In this document: in pieces, positions 53,520 through 62,803 of the stretch
Numbering within the stretch: the stretch's first letter is position 1
Layout of the letters: every line of letters begins with the position of its first letter
Origin: an uncultured Ignavibacteria bacterium
Lineage (GTDB): Bacteria; Bacteroidota; Ignavibacteria; Tepidaquicellales; OLB5
Direction: 5' to 3'
Length of the DNA stretch: 64,000 bases
Assembly: GCA_937873695.1 (NCBI GenBank)
Contig: CALMYL010000021.1
Coordinates: 124,001-188,000 of the forward strand
Translations under genes and position numbers: made by a program
The notes under the pieces: model-generated
Database searches by the model: none
What the model saw: only the letters and a program-made list of their open reading frames with translations
What the model was told of the DNA's origin: nothing

Positions 53520-53629
53520 ATTCATTATTTTAATTTAAATAAAAATAAACCATATTAAAAGGAATAATTAGAAATGCTAAACAAAATATTTTTATATGTT
53601 TTAGTATTTATCCGAAACAAAGGTAAAAA

Positions 53630-55336
53630 GTGAAAAAGATATTTATTGGAATTGTGATTATGCTTTCAATCCGGATGGTGAGCACAGAAATATTCTCTCA
53701 GCCGGCAATTGAGTGGATAGCACGCTATAATAGCTTATTGGATAGCACGGATGTTGCAGTGGATATGAAGGCTGATAATTCCGGAAATACATATGTAACC
53801 GGATACAGTTATACGATACTGGGATTATTGAAAGCAGCCGTAACTATCAGCTATGATTCCAATGGAAACCAGCGCTGGAGATCAGAATATAATCAGCTGC
53901 TTGACGATGAAACTTCTGCAATAGTTCTGGATAATACGCAGCAATATTTATATGTGACAGGTTCTACAAACGGACTGCTTGGCTTGCTGCCATCTGATTT
54001 TCTACTAATTAAATATCGCGCATCAGATGGAGAACAAATGTGGGCCAGAACGTACAGTCAATCTCTTCTTGGGGATGACAAATCAATCGCAATAGTTGTA
54101 GATAGTCAGAATAATCCTGTAATCACAGGAATAAGCCAGGGATTTTTGCTTTTACTTACACCATATGATTATGCGACGGTGAAGTATGATCAAAACGGCA
54201 ACCAGTTATGGGTTAGCAGATACAATGGACCCGGAAATGGAGAGGATAAACCCACAGACCTTGCGGTTGATAGCCAGAATAACATTATAGTTACCGGCGG
54301 AAGTACCGGAAATAATTCAGGTGAAGATTTTGCAACTGTGAAGTACAATTCTTCAGGAACTGAAGTCTGGGTTCAGAGATATAACGGTCCCGGTAATAAC
54401 GAAGACCGCGCATATGCAATTGTAGTCGATAATTCAGATAATATTGCAGTAACAGGAAGCAGTTCAGGTTCAGGCTCGGACCAGGATTATGCAACGTTAA
54501 AATACAATTCCACAGGCAGCCAGTTGTGGGTGCAGCGGTACAACGGCCCCGGAAATAACGAAGACCGCGCTTATGCAATTGTGGTGGATAATTCTGATAA
54601 CATAATTGTTTCAGGATTCAGCCGTACAGGTACTACAGCCGAAAGTGAAAACTATACGACAATTATGTACAACAATAGCGGAATACAGCAGTGGGTTACC
54701 CATTATGACGGAACCGGCTTCAATCAGGATAGAGCATATGCAATTGTAGTAGATAATTCTGACAATATATTTGTTACCGGCTCAAGCCGGTCAACCGGAG
54801 CAGCAGGTTCTGAGGACTATGCTACTCTGAAATACAGCAATACAGGAGGTCAGTTATGGGTTACGAGATATAACGGAACAGGTAACAATGAAGACCGTGC
54901 TTACGCTATAGTAGTTGATAACTCAGATAATGTATATGTAACCGGCTCCAGCAGGAATAGCTCACTAACAGGTTCCGAAGACTACCTTTCTATAAAATAC
55001 TCTGCAAACGAACTTGTAACTCTGCCCCCGGGTGAAGTTCGGGTACCTTCGGAATCTGCTTTATTCCAGAATTTTCCAAATCCGTTTAATCCTGTAACCG
55101 TTATAAGTTATGATCTTGCCGCAGAGAGCCGTATTACACTTAGAATTTATAATTCACTGGGTAAAGAGATCTTTTCTGCAGTTAATGACTTTAAAACTGC
55201 GGGCAGTTACAATTATCGCTGGGATGCCGGGAATCTGCCAAGCGGCGTATATTTCTACAGATTGGACGCAATAAGTAATACCGCAGGTCATTACAAAGTT
55301 TTTTCCCAAACAAAAAAACTGCTGTTGATTAAATAA
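53630..55336 (+). CDS. SBBP-repeat surface protein with T9SS sorting tail
   Basis: The 568-residue protein has a signal peptide and about eight beta-propeller (SBBP) repeats such as EDRAYAIVVDNSDNIAVTGS. Four consecutive repeats (nucleotides about 54360-54960, period 159-165 nt) are near-identical in DNA as well as protein. The tail FQNFPNPFNPVTVISYDLA to KKLLLIK is a type A T9SS domain. The start is GTG at 53630 behind AAAGGTAAAAA. The beta-propeller blades suggest a surface binding protein; no enzyme motif is present. Confidence 0.88.
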   Translation: MKKIFIGIVIMLSIRMVSTEIFSQPAIEWIARYNSLLDSTDVAVDMKADNSGNTYVTGYSYTILGLLKAAVTISYDSNGNQRWRSEYNQLLDDETSAIVLDNTQQYLYVTGSTNGLLGLLPSDFLLIKYRASDGEQMWARTYSQSLLGDDKSIAIVVDSQNNPVITGISQGFLLLLTPYDYATVKYDQNGNQLWVSRYNGPGNGEDKPTDLAVDSQNNIIVTGGSTGNNSGEDFATVKYNSSGTEVWVQRYNGPGNNEDRAYAIVVDNSDNIAVTGSSSGSGSDQDYATLKYNSTGSQLWVQRYNGPGNNEDRAYAIVVDNSDNIIVSGFSRTGTTAESENYTTIMYNNSGIQQWVTHYDGTGFNQDRAYAIVVDNSDNIFVTGSSRSTGAAGSEDYATLKYSNTGGQLWVTRYNGTGNNEDRAYAIVVDNSDNVYVTGSSRNSSLTGSEDYLSIKYSANELVTLPPGEVRVPSESALFQNFPNPFNPVTVISYDLAAESRITLRIYNSLGKEIFSAVNDFKTAGSYNYRWDAGNLPSGVYFYRLDAISNTAGHYKVFSQTKKLLLIK

Positions 55337-55362
55337 ACAAAATATGAAAAATTGCAGGGTAA

Positions 55363-55391
55363 ACAAGGGGGCAGATAACGTGCCCCCTTGT
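55363..55391. terminator. Strong hairpin between converging genes
   Basis: ACAAGGGGGCA and TGCCCCCTTGT form an 11-bp stem with a 7-nt loop between the SBBP gene and the acyl-CoA synthetase gene. T tracts are weak on both sides, so it may be a transcript end of either direction. Confidence 0.6.
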
Positions 55392-55479
55392 CATTACTTC
55401 ACAATTTGAAGGTATGCAAAACAGATCTATATTTTTCTGCCGGTATACAACCGGTAATTTCTTTTCAAGCAATACAAAT

Positions 55480-57585
55480 TCAGGAGATCTTAATTCTCGA
55501 ATCAAGTATGCTGCATTTTTCCTTTTCATCAAAAAACACAAACGGATTAAGGTCAATTTCAGAGAATTCAGGGAAATCATTACTGAGTTGTGAAAGCCTG
55601 AGCAGGCTTTCCTGTATGTAATTAAGATCAACTGCTTTTCTGCCCCGAACCCCGCTCAGCATTTCAAAACTTTTTATAGAACGGATCATCGCATTAGCTT
55701 CTACATCATTTATGGGGACAAGTTTGAAATTAACATCCTTAAAAACTTCTACAAATATACCGCCTAAACCAAACATAATCATGCTTCCTGCTTTTGCATC
55801 CTTCGTGATGCCAAGGATCGTTTCAACTCCGCCTGATACGTACGGCTGTATCATAAATTTCTCCAGAAGGTGACCCGCATTGTGGCTTGTTAGCCTTTCC
55901 ACTATCCTGTCAGCTGATCTCAGCAGTTCATCCGCATTGTGAATATCAACTTCCACTCCTCCCATATCTGACTTATGAATCAGTTTCTTACCAACCGCCT
56001 TGAGTACTACAGGATATTTGATCTTATCAGATATCTGAATAAGCTCAAATGTATTTTTTGCGAAAACAGAACCGATTATGGGCAAACCATAAGCCTTTAA
56101 AACCCCTGAAACATCTTCTGAACTAAGATAGATCCCGCTTTTGTTTTTATACTTATTTATGATCTTCTTAACAGTCTTTCTATCGGCATCAAATTCACTA
56201 TATAGTCCGGCCGGACGCTCTTTCCATTTTCTGTAAGATAACATCTTAGAAATAGCGCGGGCGGCGTTTTCGGGAAATCTGTAAATCGGGGGGTGTACAG
56301 GGTTCACTTCTTTTAATCGCGGAATAACGACATCCTGAGACATCATTACCAGCATTACGGTTTTATGAGTACCTTTTACTGCATCACAAATTGCTGAAGC
56401 AATCTCAAGCGTATCAAGCATCAACGGGGGGCCAACAACAACTATCAGTGAATCAATATTTTCATCATCAAGAATCAGCTTTGAAGCCTGCGCATAGGTT
56501 TTTGCGTCTGCCGGCGGCAAAACATCTACAGGGTTAAACACTGATGCTTCACGGGGAGCTATCTTTTTCAGAGCTGTACGGGTTTTCCGGCTCAGCTCAG
56601 GAATGCTCAAACCGCAGTTTGCGCATTCATCCACTGCTAAAATTGCAGGTCCGCCGGCGTTAGTGAGAATACCAACCCTGTTTCCCGAAGGCAGATTAGC
56701 CATATCAAACGCGCGGGCAATATCAAACATTTCATCTGTTGTGTTTACTCTTATGACTCCGCTTTGCTCAAGAAAAGCATCAACAACCGCATCACTGGAA
56801 GCCAAAGCACCTGTATGGGAAGAAGCAGCTTTCATTCCTGCTTTTGTTCGCGCGGATTTGATAGCAATTACCGGTTTTGTCTTTGTTATCTCACGGGTTA
56901 GCTCCATAAAAAGTCTGGGATTTCCAAATGACTCAAGATATAGAGTGATCACCTTTATATCGTCATTGTGCCACCAATAGTCAAGAATTGTATTACCGGA
57001 TACATCTGCCTTATTTCCTATGCTTACAAACTGCGCCAGTCCTATATCGTTCTGCTGAACAGTCTTTAAGATGGCTGCTCCCAGGGCGCCGCTCTGTGAA
57101 ACAAACCCTATACCGCCGGGAACCGGGGTACCCTGAACAAAAGTACAGTTGAGTCTGACATCAGGATGAGTATTAATAAGACCCATACAATTTGGGCCAA
57201 TCAAACGCATTCCGTATTTCCTGATCTTTGAAACCAGCTCTGCTTCCAAAATGGCTCCTTCTTTACCTGTTTCCCTGAAGCCTGCAGTTATGACCACGAC
57301 CGAATGTATCTTCTTTTTGTGGCAGTCGTCTATAGCCTGAAGAACAAATTCTTTTGAGACCATAATTACTGCTAAATCTATTTCTTCATGTATGCTTTTT
57401 ACATTCGGATACGCCTTCATTGAGTGCACTGAATGCGATTTTGGATTTACCGGATAAATACAGCCTTTGTACCCGTATTTAACCAGATTGCTGATAAGCT
57501 CAAAACTTAAGGTGCCTTTTTTAGATGAAGCGCCAATAACTGCTATTGAACCCGGGTAAAAGGTTTTATCAAGTGGTGTGAGCAT
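55480..57585 (-). CDS. Acetate/acyl-CoA ligase (ADP-forming), fused alpha-beta
   Basis: The 701-residue enzyme has a CoA-binding domain (about 1-130, VIGASSKKGTLSFEL), a succinyl-CoA-ligase-like domain with the phosphorylated histidine His257 in AASSHTGALASSDAV, and a C-terminal ATP-grasp domain (about 470-701, KYPVVLKAVGKKLIHKSDMGG and SEIDLNPFVFF). It converts acyl-CoA, ADP and phosphate to acid, CoA and ATP, or the reverse. A GAPREASVFNPVDVLPPADAK-like stretch matches the fused bacterial form. Its place near the 2-oxoacid:ferredoxin oxidoreductase suggests that it makes ATP from branched-chain acyl-CoA. Confidence 0.9.
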   Translation of the reverse strand: MLTPLDKTFYPGSIAVIGASSKKGTLSFELISNLVKYGYKGCIYPVNPKSHSVHSMKAYPNVKSIHEEIDLAVIMVSKEFVLQAIDDCHKKKIHSVVVITAGFRETGKEGAILEAELVSKIRKYGMRLIGPNCMGLINTHPDVRLNCTFVQGTPVPGGIGFVSQSGALGAAILKTVQQNDIGLAQFVSIGNKADVSGNTILDYWWHNDDIKVITLYLESFGNPRLFMELTREITKTKPVIAIKSARTKAGMKAASSHTGALASSDAVVDAFLEQSGVIRVNTTDEMFDIARAFDMANLPSGNRVGILTNAGGPAILAVDECANCGLSIPELSRKTRTALKKIAPREASVFNPVDVLPPADAKTYAQASKLILDDENIDSLIVVVGPPLMLDTLEIASAICDAVKGTHKTVMLVMMSQDVVIPRLKEVNPVHPPIYRFPENAARAISKMLSYRKWKERPAGLYSEFDADRKTVKKIINKYKNKSGIYLSSEDVSGVLKAYGLPIIGSVFAKNTFELIQISDKIKYPVVLKAVGKKLIHKSDMGGVEVDIHNADELLRSADRIVERLTSHNAGHLLEKFMIQPYVSGGVETILGITKDAKAGSMIMFGLGGIFVEVFKDVNFKLVPINDVEANAMIRSIKSFEMLSGVRGRKAVDLNYIQESLLRLSQLSNDFPEFSEIDLNPFVFFDEKEKCSILDSRIKIS

Positions 57586-57608
57586 AAATTCCCGTAGTTT
57601 AGATATTT

Positions 57609-57938
57609 TTAATTTATAAATTCTGCTTCATAACCGGCACCAATAACCGCATTAAGTATTGATTGTTCGTCGGTTTTTTCGTCATCAAATATCACAGTAA
57701 TAATTTTTGTCTCCAGGTCTATATCTAGACTCTTGATACCCTGCAGCTGATTTATTGATTTTGTGATACTTCTTTTGCATGCGTCACAGCTCATTTCTGT
57801 GCATTTAATCTTTACAGATCTTTGTGTTACTTCAGTTTCTGTCAGTGTCATTTGTTTTGATATGTTAAAGTTAATAGTATTAGGAAAAATTGAAGCGCCA
57901 ATAAACATTGCGGTAAAAAATAATTTTGTTTTTTTCAT
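57609..57938 (-). CDS. Secreted heavy-metal-associated (HMA) domain protein
   Basis: The 109-residue protein has a signal-like hydrophobic N-terminus (about 5-25) and one HMA domain (about 40-109) with metal motif MSCDACKRS (Cys51, Cys54) and the usual beta-alpha-beta pattern IKSLDIDLETKIITVIF. It resembles copper chaperones and MerP. Its start overlaps the stop of the barrel gene as ATGA. The secretion signal is predicted by eye only. A periplasmic metal-carrier role is inferred. Confidence 0.8.
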   Translation of the reverse strand: MKKTKLFFTAMFIGASIFPNTINFNISKQMTLTETEVTQRSVKIKCTEMSCDACKRSITKSINQLQGIKSLDIDLETKIITVIFDDEKTDEQSILNAVIGAGYEAEFIN

Positions 57939-58894
57939 TTTACAGAAGGTATATAATATGTGAAATTTATATTAAAAGTTGTTGAGCCCTGAGCGTTCAT
58001 ACCCATACCATCTCCCGGCAATCCTGTCTTTACAGATGTAGTTATTCTGAACGGAACCCAAGGATAATATGTGTAAGCCAGAACTAATGCAGAACTTCGT
58101 TCGTTAGAATTATCAATTTCAGTACCGTTGGTTTTGTAATTGTTCTGAAAAAAACCCGAAGCAGTGAGCGAAAATGAGTGAAAGCTGTTTATTATATAAT
58201 TAGCAGTTAAAGAATAATTAAATTTTTCGCCTGCCTGTTTTCTGTATTCATAAGTAATTGGTTCACCAAAGTAGCTCGAATATTTCTTTTCAAAACTATG
58301 CTGCCAGCTCAGGTCACCCAGAATCTGCAATTTGTTGCGAAGAATTGTCTTTGTAACTGAAATTCCAAGTGTTGTGGAATAAAATCCTTTGCCGGTAATA
58401 TCCACATCATTTTCAGCATTTTCCTCTGAACTGCCTGTAGGCAAAGTTAATCCGAAAGTTATCGCCAGATAAGGAAGAGTTTTATCAAGTTTCAGTTTCT
58501 TTCCCTCTTTCTTTGGCTGAAATTCATGGAATATTTCAAACCTTCCTCCAATTGCCAGATCGCCAATACCTGAACCATTTTGCTTCAGCCCGGGAATATT
58601 GCTGTTATTAAAAACGAATGGCAGTGATACTGCAAATTGAATATGGCGGTTCAGCCTGTAAGCTGAATTCATGGCGATCTTGAACTGGCTTTGCGAGTAA
58701 TTATTAGATAACCACTTGCCTTCTTTATCCCATACACCGTTGAACTGGTCACGTGAGAATCCTATGTTAAACAACGCAAGTCCATCAAGTGATAGAACAG
58801 CAAGATCACCGGTGCCACCACCGCAGCTATTGCAGGTATAAACGGGTGATTCTAACAATATAATGCAGGTTAAAATTATTAGTATTATTTTCAT
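57935..58894 (-). CDS. Predicted outer-membrane beta-barrel protein
   Basis: The 319-residue protein has a signal peptide and, after it, CNSCGGGTGDLAVLSLDG, which holds a CxxC, followed by many amphipathic beta strands (AYRLNRHIQFAVSLPFVF, then PYLAITFGLTLPTGSSEE) and an end at FNINFTYYIPSVK. This is typical of outer-membrane barrels of about 12-14 strands. It lies between the lipoprotein and HMA genes with a 1-bp gap and a 4-bp overlap, so all three are co-translated. Metal transport is suggested only by the HMA neighbour. Confidence 0.75.
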   Translation of the reverse strand: MKIILIILTCIILLESPVYTCNSCGGGTGDLAVLSLDGLALFNIGFSRDQFNGVWDKEGKWLSNNYSQSQFKIAMNSAYRLNRHIQFAVSLPFVFNNSNIPGLKQNGSGIGDLAIGGRFEIFHEFQPKKEGKKLKLDKTLPYLAITFGLTLPTGSSEENAENDVDITGKGFYSTTLGISVTKTILRNKLQILGDLSWQHSFEKKYSSYFGEPITYEYRKQAGEKFNYSLTANYIINSFHSFSLTASGFFQNNYKTNGTEIDNSNERSSALVLAYTYYPWVPFRITTSVKTGLPGDGMGMNAQGSTTFNINFTYYIPSVK

Positions 58895-58895
58895 C

Positions 58896-59705
58896 TTAAT
58901 TTACCTGTAAAATGAATTTAGGCGCAGGTGTTGGTGTAATAAAATTACCGTTTACTTTTATTGAATCATATAAGAACCATTCGCCAGGCATGTTGAAATT
59001 TACAGTCCCTTTATATCTGCCATTTGAAATCCAGGTGGGGTCAATATTATTACTTGTACCGTGACCCATTGTCTCCATCCAGGGTCTGATGAACATTTCA
59101 GCATTGTTGATCTCGGTGTAGCTGGTCAAATCTGTTGTTTCATGCAGCATAACATCCATATCGTTCAAACCTACAACCGGGGCAGAGGGTGAAATTAAAG
59201 TCAGGAAGTATGTTCTTTCGGTTACGGAATTATCCCAACCGGCGATTTTTGTTGATGAAGAGTAAACCAGATCAATTATTGAAGAATCTGCGGTGTATGC
59301 ATCATTACAATTGAAGTTTGCTGCCCAAAATGCGGCCGTATCATACATGATAAATACAGCATAACCAGTGTACATGCCCTTTTCTGAGTTATATAAATAT
59401 TTTTCGGGCACAGGTATTGAGTGACTTGGTCCGCCAATTCCATGGTACATAGTTGGTTTAAACTTCACGAACCCCTGGTTCTGCTCTGAATTGTTAACAT
59501 AAACTCTGAAGCCAAGATTGTTGTACCCATAAATGAAATTTGTACCTGAAGTACTGTAAACTTCAAATTTGTTCAGGCCGCTTTCTGTAGTGAATATCTT
59601 AATGTAATCTGACTGAGCAGGAGGGTCATTTGTGACCGGATTATCTCCGCCGCAATGATAGAACACTATTGCGGCAATAAACAGGATGAAGTAGTTTTTA
59701 TTCAT
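58896..59705 (-). CDS. Hypothetical lipoprotein of the HMA-barrel operon
   Basis: The 269-residue protein has a lipobox ending YHCG (CGGDNP). The mature part begins SDYIKIFTTESGLNKFEVYS and includes a His-Gly-containing stretch MYHGIGGPSHSIPVPEK and ETMGHGTSNNIDP, then GEWFLYDSIKVNGNF at the end. The ending resembles the YtkA/FixH-type domains found beside copper genes, but this is a weak match. It starts the operon on the minus strand. Confidence 0.7.
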   Translation of the reverse strand: MNKNYFILFIAAIVFYHCGGDNPVTNDPPAQSDYIKIFTTESGLNKFEVYSTSGTNFIYGYNNLGFRVYVNNSEQNQGFVKFKPTMYHGIGGPSHSIPVPEKYLYNSEKGMYTGYAVFIMYDTAAFWAANFNCNDAYTADSSIIDLVYSSSTKIAGWDNSVTERTYFLTLISPSAPVVGLNDMDVMLHETTDLTSYTEINNAEMFIRPWMETMGHGTSNNIDPTWISNGRYKGTVNFNMPGEWFLYDSIKVNGNFITPTPAPKFILQVN

Positions 59706-59821
59706 ATTTTAATTTCCTCTGTTACAATAATGAGGATAAAATTCATTTTGTCAAATGACATAAGTCAATAAAAACACATAAATTTATGACATATAAACTA
59801 TTGAAAATATTTTACTTACAA

Positions 59822-59848
59822 CAAAAAACCCGGCTAAACCGGGTCTTT
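59822..59848 (-). terminator. Rho-independent terminator of the oxidoreductase operon
   Basis: ACCCGG and CCGGGT form a 6-bp GC-rich stem with a 5-nt loop, followed on the minus strand by a T-rich tract. It lies 26 bp after the gamma-subunit stop. Confidence 0.7.
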
Positions 59849-59873
59849 TGTTTGGAAATTTTCAATTTTCTCT

Positions 59874-60440
59874 TTAAAAAGCTTCCCCTAAACTGATCAT
59901 TTCTTTTTCAACAAGTTCTGCGCCCCTGTTTAAAGCAGCCTCGTTTATTGGAAGGAGATTGTGATATCTTTCCGGCAAAACCTTTTTGAGTGCTTCCATA
60001 ATGGATCTGATCTTAACAACCGGTTTTCTTTCAAGGTATGCGCCAAGCATTATCATGTTAAGTATTTTACTGTTTTTCATTTTTACTGCTTCTGTTGCAG
60101 CAGGTATTCCAATTACTTCAATATCTGTTCTTGTGCTTGGTTTAAAAATATTTGATGATTCGTATATAATCAACCCGCCCGGTTTGATCCTGGATTCAAA
60201 CTTCTCCATAGATGGCTGATTCAATATGATGCCTGAATCAAATTCTGAAATTATGGGTGAGCTAATTTTGGTATCAGATAAAATTGCTATGCAGTTTGCA
60301 GTACCGCCGCGCATTTCCGGACCATATGATGGCATCCAGGATATTTCCTTATTTTCAACCATACCTGCATATGCAAGCGTCATTCCCATAGAAAGGACAC
60401 CCTGTCCTCCAAATCCGGCTACTATGAGTTCTTCTAACAT
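59874..60440 (-). CDS. 2-oxoacid:ferredoxin oxidoreductase subunit gamma
   Basis: The 188-residue protein starts MLEELIVAGFGGQGVLSMGMTLAYAG, the gamma-domain (POR/VOR/KOR) signature. It is the fourth gene of a four-gene unit (delta-alpha-beta-gamma) and starts 2 bp after the beta stop. The complex oxidises 2-oxoacids with CoA to acyl-CoA and reduces ferredoxin. The gamma subunit completes the CoA-binding side. It is complete. Confidence 0.93.
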   Translation of the reverse strand: MLEELIVAGFGGQGVLSMGMTLAYAGMVENKEISWMPSYGPEMRGGTANCIAILSDTKISSPIISEFDSGIILNQPSMEKFESRIKPGGLIIYESSNIFKPSTRTDIEVIGIPAATEAVKMKNSKILNMIMLGAYLERKPVVKIRSIMEALKKVLPERYHNLLPINEAALNRGAELVEKEMISLGEAF

Positions 60441-60442
60441 GA

Positions 60443-61348
60443 TTATTTTACCTCCTCAAGTAATTTCAGGTCTTCGCCTTTTGGTAATTTTATATCTCCC
60501 AGCGGAAAAGTTTTTATCATTTCGTCATCAATGAATTTGCTTGCTTCAATTGGTGTCATTTTCCAGTTAGAAGGGCAATTGCCGATTATCTCAACAAAGC
60601 TTGTTCCTTTTTTCAGTTTCTGGTATCTGAAAGCGTTCATCAGCGCCTTTTTTGCCTTTCTTACTGCAGTTGCTGAGTTCACAGCCTGCCTGGTAACATA
60701 AAATGCACCGGGTAAATGACTGATAAGTTCAGATACCCTGATAGGTTCGCCGTAATCCATGACATCTCTTCCGAAAGGACTAGTAGTGGTTTTCATTCCA
60801 ACCAGACTGGTTGGCGCCATCTGTCCGCTAGTCATTCCGTAAACGGCATTGTTCATAAATACGATGGTGATATTTTCACCCCGGTTTATTGTGTGCAGTG
60901 TTTCTGCAATGCCAATAGCGGCCAGGTCACCATCGCCCTGGTAGGTAAAAACATACCTGTCAGGCATAAGTCTCTTTATTCCCGTAGCGGTGGCACATGC
61001 TCTGCCGTGAGCCGCTTCAGACATATCAATATTCATATAATCGTACGCAAAAACCGCACAGCCAACAGGGGCTACGCCTATTGTTTCTTCCTGAATACCC
61101 AGTTCATCTACCACTTCCATCACCAGTTTGTGTACCAGGCTGTGTGCGCATCCCGGGCAATAGTGCATAGAAACATCAACCATTGTCTTAGGTCTGTGAT
61201 AAACCATTTCATATTCTTCATCCAGACATCTTGGTTTATCCGGTAATACGGCTTCAGTAATTTCTTTTTCAGAGGTTGTTTTTTCAGCTTTTGTATCTTT
61301 AGCAGTAATTAGCTGTTCTTCAACCAGTAAATGTTCTTCAGAGCGCAT
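60443..61348 (-). CDS. 2-oxoacid:ferredoxin oxidoreductase subunit beta
   Basis: The 301-residue subunit carries the thiamine diphosphate and one [4Fe-4S] cluster. Landmarks are MHYCPGCAHSLVHKLV, the TPP motif TYQGDGDLAAIGIAETLH...NN and FMNNAVYGMTSGQMAPTS. An N-terminal charged extension of about 50 residues (LVEEQLITAKDTKAEKTTSE) is unusual. It overlaps alpha by 11 bp and gamma follows by 2 bp. The VorA/KorB family fits; substrate choice cannot be read from this subunit alone. Confidence 0.93.
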   Translation of the reverse strand: MRSEEHLLVEEQLITAKDTKAEKTTSEKEITEAVLPDKPRCLDEEYEMVYHRPKTMVDVSMHYCPGCAHSLVHKLVMEVVDELGIQEETIGVAPVGCAVFAYDYMNIDMSEAAHGRACATATGIKRLMPDRYVFTYQGDGDLAAIGIAETLHTINRGENITIVFMNNAVYGMTSGQMAPTSLVGMKTTTSPFGRDVMDYGEPIRVSELISHLPGAFYVTRQAVNSATAVRKAKKALMNAFRYQKLKKGTSFVEIIGNCPSNWKMTPIEASKFIDDEMIKTFPLGDIKLPKGEDLKLLEEVK

Positions 61349-62408
61349 GATTTTTCTTGATTAGATTTTCTAATTTATTTACTATTTCATCCGGGTTAGG
61401 TAACATGCCGCCAAGTCTACCGTAGAATTCAACAGGTACCTTACCGTTGACCGCCAGTTTCACATCTTCTATCATCTGACCGGAATTCAATTCAACTGTA
61501 AGCATAAGTTTCATTTTGTCAGCAAGTAAGTTCAGTTTTTCAGAGGGGAATGGGAACAAAGTGATTGGCCGCAACAATCCCACTTTTATTCCTTTCTCAC
61601 GTGCCATGTTCACAGCTTTGTGGCATATCCTTGCGCATAATCCATATGCTACCATCAGGTACTCAGCGTCTTCTGTATTTATCTCTTCGAATCTAACTTC
61701 ATTTTTCTTTACCTCTTCATACTTTGCTATCAGTTTTTCATTGTGCTTCTCAAGCATTTCCGGTTTAATGTGCAGAGAAGTGATATAATTTCTTTCTCTG
61801 GTGGCCGGTTTGCCAACTGTTGCCCATGGTTTATCAACTTTATTTGGTTTAAATTTTCCAAATGTAACTTTTTCCATCATTTGCCCAATAGCGCCATCAC
61901 TTAAGATCAAAACCGGGTTTCTGTATTTATCAGCAAGATCGAATCCCAGGAATACAAAATCAGCCATTTCCTGAACAGATGAAGGTGCGAGTACAATTAA
62001 TCTGTAATCACCATGTCCACCGCCTTTGGTTGACTGGAAATAGTCACCCTGACCGGGCTGAATTGTCCCAAGTCCCGGACCGGCGCGGTTGACATTCACT
62101 ATAAGGCACGGCAGTTCAGCGCCGGCAATATATGATATTCCTTCCTGCATTAAACTTATACCCGGTGATGATGAACTTGTCATTGAACGGAAGCCCGCGC
62201 CCGCAGCACCGTATATCATATTGATGGACGCAACTTCACTTTCTGCCTGTAATACTACTCCGCCTCTTCCGGGCATTTCTTTGGCGAGGTATTCCAGCAC
62301 TTCTGACTGAGGAGTTATTGGGTAACCAAAATAAGCATCACAGCCGGCCTGTATTGCGGCTTCTGCCAACGCTTCGTTACCTTTCATTAATTTAGTTTCC
62401 ATCTTCAT
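61338..62408 (-). CDS. 2-oxoacid:ferredoxin oxidoreductase subunit alpha (VorB-type)
   Basis: The 356-residue subunit starts with KLMKGNEALAEAAIQAGCDAYFGYPITPQSEVLEYLA, and continues SSSSPGISLMQEGISYIAGAELP and GPGLGTIQPGQGDYFQS, the pattern of VorB-type alpha subunits, whose substrates are 2-oxoisovalerate and other branched-chain 2-oxoacids. 2-oxoglutarate is possible. It pairs with the beta subunit below it to form the active site. The start is the first ATG at 62408; a second ATG two codons later is equally possible. Confidence 0.9.
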   Translation of the reverse strand: MKMETKLMKGNEALAEAAIQAGCDAYFGYPITPQSEVLEYLAKEMPGRGGVVLQAESEVASINMIYGAAGAGFRSMTSSSSPGISLMQEGISYIAGAELPCLIVNVNRAGPGLGTIQPGQGDYFQSTKGGGHGDYRLIVLAPSSVQEMADFVFLGFDLADKYRNPVLILSDGAIGQMMEKVTFGKFKPNKVDKPWATVGKPATRERNYITSLHIKPEMLEKHNEKLIAKYEEVKKNEVRFEEINTEDAEYLMVAYGLCARICHKAVNMAREKGIKVGLLRPITLFPFPSEKLNLLADKMKLMLTVELNSGQMIEDVKLAVNGKVPVEFYGRLGGMLPNPDEIVNKLENLIKKNHAL

Positions 62409-62428
62409 AAAAATTAGAGTTAAAATTG

Positions 62429-62803
62429 TTAAATATAATCCATATGACTTAAATCATCGTAAGCGGGTGAGGTTATGATTGCCTTTATTTCTTCCTTAAT
62501 ATTCTTCGGAGTGATATCTTCGCGTTTCGCATTCTTTTTCGGGTTAGTTCTGTAGACAGTAATGATCGCATCGGGACAAACCAGTGCGCAGTTTACACAG
62601 CCTGTGCAAAGGTCGTTATTAGCAATTATATACCGGTAACCTTTTATGTTAATAGTATCAGAAAGTGTCAGAGCATTTTCTTTGCATGCCGTCCTGCAAA
62701 GCTCACATCCTTTGCATTTTGAAATTTCAATTTCCACCATGCCTTTAACTTTTCTTTCTTTTACCGGGGAAGTTTTTTCTGGTGATTTAGCAGTTGTATC
62801 CAT
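62429..62803 (-). CDS. 2-oxoacid:ferredoxin oxidoreductase delta subunit (ferredoxin)
   Basis: The 124-residue protein has two [4Fe-4S] motifs, CKGCELCRTACKENA and CTGCVNCALVCPDA, in a dicluster ferredoxin arrangement. The N-terminus is Lys/Pro-rich (MDTTAKSPEKTSPVKERKVK) and the C-terminus basic then acidic. As the first gene of the operon it supplies the electron-accepting delta subunit of the complex. It starts 20 bp before alpha. An ATTTTTGTATAA box about 30 bp upstream is close to the TAnnTTTG pattern with one mismatch. Confidence 0.93.
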   Translation of the reverse strand: MDTTAKSPEKTSPVKERKVKGMVEIEISKCKGCELCRTACKENALTLSDTINIKGYRYIIANNDLCTGCVNCALVCPDAIITVYRTNPKKNAKREDITPKNIKEEIKAIITSPAYDDLSHMDYI

